DNA from: Kribbella solani
GTDB taxonomy: Bacteria > Actinomycetota > Actinomycetes > Propionibacteriales > Kribbellaceae
NCBI RefSeq assembly: GCF_014205295.1
Contig: NZ_JACHNF010000001.1
Coordinates: forward strand, 3,596,001 to 3,660,000
Direction of reading: 5' to 3'
Length of the DNA stretch: 64,000 nucleotides
In this document: positions 60,635 through 64,000 of the stretch, piece after piece
Numbering within the stretch: position 1 is the first letter of the stretch
Layout: every line of letters begins with the position of its first letter
Notes under the pieces: model-generated
What the model saw: only the letters and a program-made list of their open reading frames with translations
What the model was told of the DNA's origin: nothing
The model's database searches: none
Program-made: the position numbers and the translations under genes

Positions 60635-61474
60635 ATGGAGGTCCGCCCGGACGCCCTCTCGGAGGCCGAAGCAGCTGCCGTCGCGGCGGCACGATCGGCC
60701 GGGGTCACCATGACGACCGCTGCCTCGGTCGAACAGATCAAGGAGCTCCAAGACGTCCTGGACTCGACCTGGCAGCCGCCGCATGGGCGCTCGACAATGC
60801 CGAAAGAGCTCCTGATCGCGATGTCACACGCGGGGAACTACCTGGGCATCGCCGTCCGGGACCACCAGGCTGTCGGCGCCTCCGTCGGCTTCTTCGCGAC
60901 GCCGGACCGGCAGACACTGCACAGTCACGTTGCCGCCGTACAAAAGGGATCGCGAGGACGCGGCGTCGGGTACGCGGTCAAGCTGCACCAGCGGGCCTGG
61001 GCACTCGCGGTCGGATCGGAATGGGTGGAGTGGACCTTCGACCCGTTGGTTGCCCGCAACGCCTATTTCAACATCGAGCGACTCGGAGCCGACCTGGTGA
61101 GCTACGAGGCCAACTTCTACGGCGCGATGGAGGACTCGCTCAACGCCCACAGCGAGTCCGACCGCGCGATCATGCGTTGGCACCTGCCGAAACCGGCCGG
61201 CGGAGCAGGGGTGCAATGCACCCTGGCGGAAGCGGGTCAGCTCGCTCTTGCCGTGCGCCCGGACGGCCGTCCGGAGACCGTGCACGTACGCGGGGTCGAG
61301 CCACAGCGCGTCGTCGTCCAGGTACCGCCTGACATCGAAACAGTACGAGCGGCACAACCTGAGCTGGAAAGCTTATGGCGCGTGGCTCTCCGCGACACGC
61401 TGACCGATCTGCTCGCCGACGGGTATCGGGTCACCGGTTTCCTCCGCGCGGGCGCGTATCTGCTGGAGCCCTGA
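60635..61474 (+). CDS. GNAT-family acyltransferase (COG3375-like), candidate D-amino acid N-succinyltransferase
   Basis: 279 residues from the ATG at 60635 (GGAGGAG upstream). GNAT core: LGIAVRDHQAVGASVGFFAT (beta strands), then HSHVAAVQKGSRGRGVGYAVKLHQRAWAL, containing the acetyl-CoA loop motif (Q/R-x-x-G-x-G/A) as KGSRGRGVG, and VEWTFDPLVARNAYFNIERLGADLVSYEANFYG, a phrase typical of the COG3375 group. Such proteins occur beside NSAR-type racemases, and in Geobacillus a GNAT protein succinylates D-amino acids in that pathway. Here it is divergent from the M20 hydrolase and in the same module as the racemase. Confidence 0.86.
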   Translation: MEVRPDALSEAEAAAVAAARSAGVTMTTAASVEQIKELQDVLDSTWQPPHGRSTMPKELLIAMSHAGNYLGIAVRDHQAVGASVGFFATPDRQTLHSHVAAVQKGSRGRGVGYAVKLHQRAWALAVGSEWVEWTFDPLVARNAYFNIERLGADLVSYEANFYGAMEDSLNAHSESDRAIMRWHLPKPAGGAGVQCTLAEAGQLALAVRPDGRPETVHVRGVEPQRVVVQVPPDIETVRAAQPELESLWRVALRDTLTDLLADGYRVTGFLRAGAYLLEP

Positions 61475-61500
61475 ACCCTGCTATTTGTGCAACCCGCCAA

Positions 61501-61525
61501 GATTCGGGCCACAACCCCGTAGCTC
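61501..61525. promoter_or_regulatory. Motif shared with the racemase/amidohydrolase promoter, copy 2
   Basis: GATTCGGGCCACAA followed by CCCCGTAGCTC, 17 of 25 bases identical to 49301-49325. It lies 42 bp before the PucR-type gene. Possible autoregulatory site; weak evidence. Confidence 0.3.
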
Positions 61526-61567
61526 GGCACGCTTTCACGGCAGGCGTACGGATGAGACCCTCTGACC

Positions 61568-63298
61568 ATGGCCGACCCCAGCATGCGGTCCCCAGGCGCG
61601 AATTCCTGGCACGATCTGGACATGATCCGAGCACCGCGCCCGCTGCTGGCACGGCTACTGGCCACCGTCGGCGGCGACCTGCTGCGAGCCCTGGGTCCGG
61701 ACCCGGACCCAGGCGCGACCGTCGAGAGCATCGCGATCTTCGATGCCGCCGACCAGGGGGTGCCGCCGGCCGGCGCGCTGGTCCTCGGCGTGGGCGTCGG
61801 CGAGTCGGACGTTGCCGGCGTACTCGATCGAATCGGTTCGCACTCCGCCGTCGCCCTGGTCCTGCGCCTTCCGGTCGACCTGCCTGACGACGTTCTGCGG
61901 CAGGCCGACGAGGCCGGGATCTGCTTGCTCGGACTGAGTCCGTCCGTCGGCTGGCACCAGCTCATCACGCTGCTGGAAACGGTCATGAGTGCCCGGACCG
62001 AAGGCGCGTCCGGCGCCGAGACACTCGGCGGCTTCGCCAACGGTGACCTCTTCGGCCTGGCCAACGCCATCTGCGCCCTGATCGACGCGCCGGTCACGAT
62101 CGAGGACCGCAGCGCCACCGTGCTCGCGTTCTCCGATCGTCAGGTCGAGGCCGACCACATCAGGATCGAGACGATCCTCGACCGGCGCGTACCTGACGTG
62201 TACACCAGCGCCGACGAAGCACGCGGCGCCAACCAGGCGATCCAGCGGTCGGTCGGTCCGGTGTACCTGCAGCCGATCGACGTCGGTGACGACCGGCCGA
62301 CACTGCCCCGGATCGTGGTGGCCGTTCGGGCCGGTGACGAGTTCCTGGGTACGATCTGGGCCGTCGTACGGGAGCCGCTCAGCCCGGACAAGAACCAGCT
62401 GTTGCTCGACGCATCACGACTGGTTGCCCTGCACCTGTTGCAGATGCGCGCCGAAAACGACCTTGCCCAACGCGTACGCACCGATCTGGTGGCCGCGGCG
62501 CTCCAAGCCGGCACCGCCGGGCGGGACGCGCTGCAGCGCCTCGGCCTCGCCGACCGGCCACTCGTCGTCGCGGCCGCCACCGCCCAGCGCGGAGCCGACT
62601 CCGGCGCACTCGAAAAGCCCGACCTGCAGGCACACTCGGTCGCTCAGCTGCAGCGCACGGCGGCCGCGTTCTCGTTGCATCTGGCAATGTCCTGGCCGGG
62701 CTCCGCGGTCGCGATCATGAACGGCCTCATCTACGCGATCGTTCCGCTGCAGCGCACCGAGCAGGCCGACCTCGCGCTCGACCGCACCTGCCAGCAGTTC
62801 CTCCGCCAACGCGCGGCGAGTACGCCGTTGTTCATCGGGATCGGGCGGATGTCCATGAGCCCCGAGGAACTGTTGCGGTCGCGGGTGGACGCCGAGCGTA
62901 CGGCGCGGCTGCTGTCATCCGGGATCGACGGCCGTACGGTCGCGCGATCCGTCGACGTAGAGGTCGAGTCGATGCTCTCCGAACTGCGCCACCTCGCGGC
63001 AGCCGACGGACGCGGGCCAACCGGCGCGTACGCCCGGCTCCTCGAACACGACGCGACGCGCAAGACCACGACGATCGAAACCCTCCAGGTGTGGCTGAAC
63101 GCCAACGCCGACATCACCAAGGCAGCCGCGGCCAGCCACGTACACCCGAACACCTTTCGCTACCGACTCAAGCGACTCGGCGAGATCGGCAGATTCGACC
63201 TGGAAGACGCCGACGAACGCTTCGCCCTGTCCTTCCAGCTCCGCCTCTTCCCACCCACGGACTTCCCCCAACGCCCACCCGACGCCGACACTCACTGA
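61568..63298 (+). CDS. PucR-family transcriptional regulator (CdaR-like)
   Basis: 576 residues; starts at 61568 with later in-frame Met codons at 61583 and 61622 possible. An N-terminal sensory part (ALVLGVGVGESDVAGVLDRI ... ICLLGLSPSVGWHQLITLLETV) is followed by a GAF-like segment (DLFGLANAICALIDAPVTIEDRSATVLAFS), a GGDEF-like middle domain (LFIGIGRMSMSPEELLRSRVDAERTARLL) and the C-terminal PucR helix-turn-helix (TIETLQVWLNANADITKAAAASHVHPNTFRYRLKRLGEI). PucR/CdaR proteins are usually activators of nitrogen-source or catabolic genes. Its position at the end of the D-amino-acid module suggests it controls it. Confidence 0.9.
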   Translation: MADPSMRSPGANSWHDLDMIRAPRPLLARLLATVGGDLLRALGPDPDPGATVESIAIFDAADQGVPPAGALVLGVGVGESDVAGVLDRIGSHSAVALVLRLPVDLPDDVLRQADEAGICLLGLSPSVGWHQLITLLETVMSARTEGASGAETLGGFANGDLFGLANAICALIDAPVTIEDRSATVLAFSDRQVEADHIRIETILDRRVPDVYTSADEARGANQAIQRSVGPVYLQPIDVGDDRPTLPRIVVAVRAGDEFLGTIWAVVREPLSPDKNQLLLDASRLVALHLLQMRAENDLAQRVRTDLVAAALQAGTAGRDALQRLGLADRPLVVAAATAQRGADSGALEKPDLQAHSVAQLQRTAAAFSLHLAMSWPGSAVAIMNGLIYAIVPLQRTEQADLALDRTCQQFLRQRAASTPLFIGIGRMSMSPEELLRSRVDAERTARLLSSGIDGRTVARSVDVEVESMLSELRHLAAADGRGPTGAYARLLEHDATRKTTTIETLQVWLNANADITKAAAASHVHPNTFRYRLKRLGEIGRFDLEDADERFALSFQLRLFPPTDFPQRPPDADTH

Positions 63299-63340
63299 CC
63301 CGTCCCCCGCGGACGCGAATGACCGTCGGCGTCGCTCGGC

Positions 63341-64000
63341 TCACCGGCCGGCGTCGTCGCGGGGATGACCGGCGGCGTCGAACCTGGCGTGCATCAGATC
63401 ATGCACCTGACGATCCGCACTGGACGGCGACGCATCGAGAGCAGCTAGTACGCCCAACCGGTCGCCGGGCGTACGGTTCTGACTCAACTTCAGCTTCGCG
63501 GTGACCTTGTCGATGCGCACCGTGAAGGCCTGCAGCTCAGGCAGCAACTCGGTAATCCGCTCCCGAGCCCACCCATCCGGCACCCACCGACCACCCTCAC
63601 GCGCCTGCTCGTGATCGCCGTTGCCAGCCTCGCGATCGCCGTTGCCGGGCTTGCGGGCCCGCTCGTGGTCGGCGGTCAGCCGCATCAGGTGCGCGCGGAC
63701 GGCGTCGGGATCATCCATCGGCACACACGTCCCACGAATCTCGATCGCCACGAAGTTGTACGTCGGCAACCCGCGGTCGGCGTACCAACCAGGACTGACA
63801 TAAACCGCCGGCCCAACCACACTCACCAACAACCGCGCCCCCGACCGAACCGATTCCGCAAACGGATCAGCCCCCGCGACATGCGCCACCAACTCACGTA
63901 CACCATCGGCATCACGCCGTACCTGAACCGGCACATGAGCGATCCGCAGCTCCGGCACATCCGTCACAAGCGTCGCAAACGGATGCACCTCGACAAGCCG
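63341..64000 (-). CDS. FMN-binding negative transcriptional regulator (PaiB-like), truncated at window edge
   Basis: The frame continues off the right edge (it is open through 64000, reading RLVEV before HPFATLVT). PaiB pattern: HPFATLVTDVPELRIAHVPVQVRRD, LVAHVAGADPFAES, LLVSVVGPAVYVSPGWYADRGLPTYNFVAIEIRG, and ELLPELQAFTVRIDKVTAKLKLSQN. Members bind FMN in a split-barrel fold; PaiB represses protease and sporulation genes in Bacillus. A Gly-Asn-Gly-Asp duplication (21-bp direct repeat at 63613-63646) makes an extra loop after the RLTADHE helix. The N-terminal ~15-20 residues are outside the window. Confidence 0.87.
   Translation of the reverse strand, partial: RLVEVHPFATLVTDVPELRIAHVPVQVRRDADGVRELVAHVAGADPFAESVRSGARLLVSVVGPAVYVSPGWYADRGLPTYNFVAIEIRGTCVPMDDPDAVRAHLMRLTADHERARKPGNGDREAGNGDHEQAREGGRWVPDGWARERITELLPELQAFTVRIDKVTAKLKLSQNRTPGDRLGVLAALDASPSSADRQVHDLMHARFDAAGHPRDDAGR

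Overview
The window is high-GC actinobacterial chromosome. The evidence is strong GC3 bias, frequent 'gtacg' strings, GTG/TTG starts, 4-bp ATGA/GTGA gene overlaps, apparently leaderless starts, and gene families typical of soil actinomycetes. Gene content and style recall Kribbella and its relatives, but that genus is a guess. I see no tRNA, rRNA, CRISPR, phage or insertion-sequence genes. No gap between genes exceeds about 270 bp.

Layout. (1) 1-2.9 kb: tail of a LuxR-type regulator, then a TetR repressor divergent from an MMPL exporter with two operators between them. (2) 2.9-8.4 kb, minus strand: a ribose-type ABC importer (lipoprotein, double ATPase, permease) followed by an amidase. (3) 8.5-29.4 kb: a large CoA-dependent catabolic island. 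It holds an ACAD10/LvaA-type kinase with its acyl-CoA dehydrogenase, a heteromeric dehydrogenase pair plus two more dehydrogenases, four enoyl-CoA hydratases, two thiolases, a type III CoA-transferase, MaoC-type dehydratases, an AtuA-family protein, a small GIY-YIG-like protein, a cyclase-family hydrolase, an SDR and a terminal TetR regulator. A 19-bp element recurs at three promoters in the island and as a half site before the TetR gene, which points to one local regulon. (4) 29.4-37.1 kb: a LacI regulator with a dimethylformamidase-like enzyme, divergent from an aminotransferase and a second sugar-type ABC importer; the shared promoter carries two operators.

(5) 37.2-39.0 kb: a phosphonoacetate hydrolase homologue, apparently missing a metal-binding segment, with its GntR regulator and a perfect palindrome. 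(6) 39.0-46.7 kb: a GABA-type permease, chorismate mutase, a dihydropteroate synthase that resembles the sulfonamide-insensitive Sul enzymes, a flavin monooxygenase, a DUF3159 membrane protein, a GH36 alpha-galactosidase and a TetR regulator.

(7) 46.7-63.3 kb: what looks like a complete D-amino-acid/D-peptide utilisation module. It has an S12 serine hydrolase, an N-acyl(succinyl)amino acid racemase, two amidohydrolases (one D-aminoacylase-like), two tandem M55 D-aminopeptidases, a Dpp-type peptide importer, an M20 hydrolase, a GNAT acyltransferase and a PucR regulator. Racemase, GNAT and M20 together match the N-succinyl route for irreversible D-to-L amino acid conversion; the importer, D-peptidases and deacylase would feed it. 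(8) The right edge holds a truncated PaiB-like FMN-binding protein.
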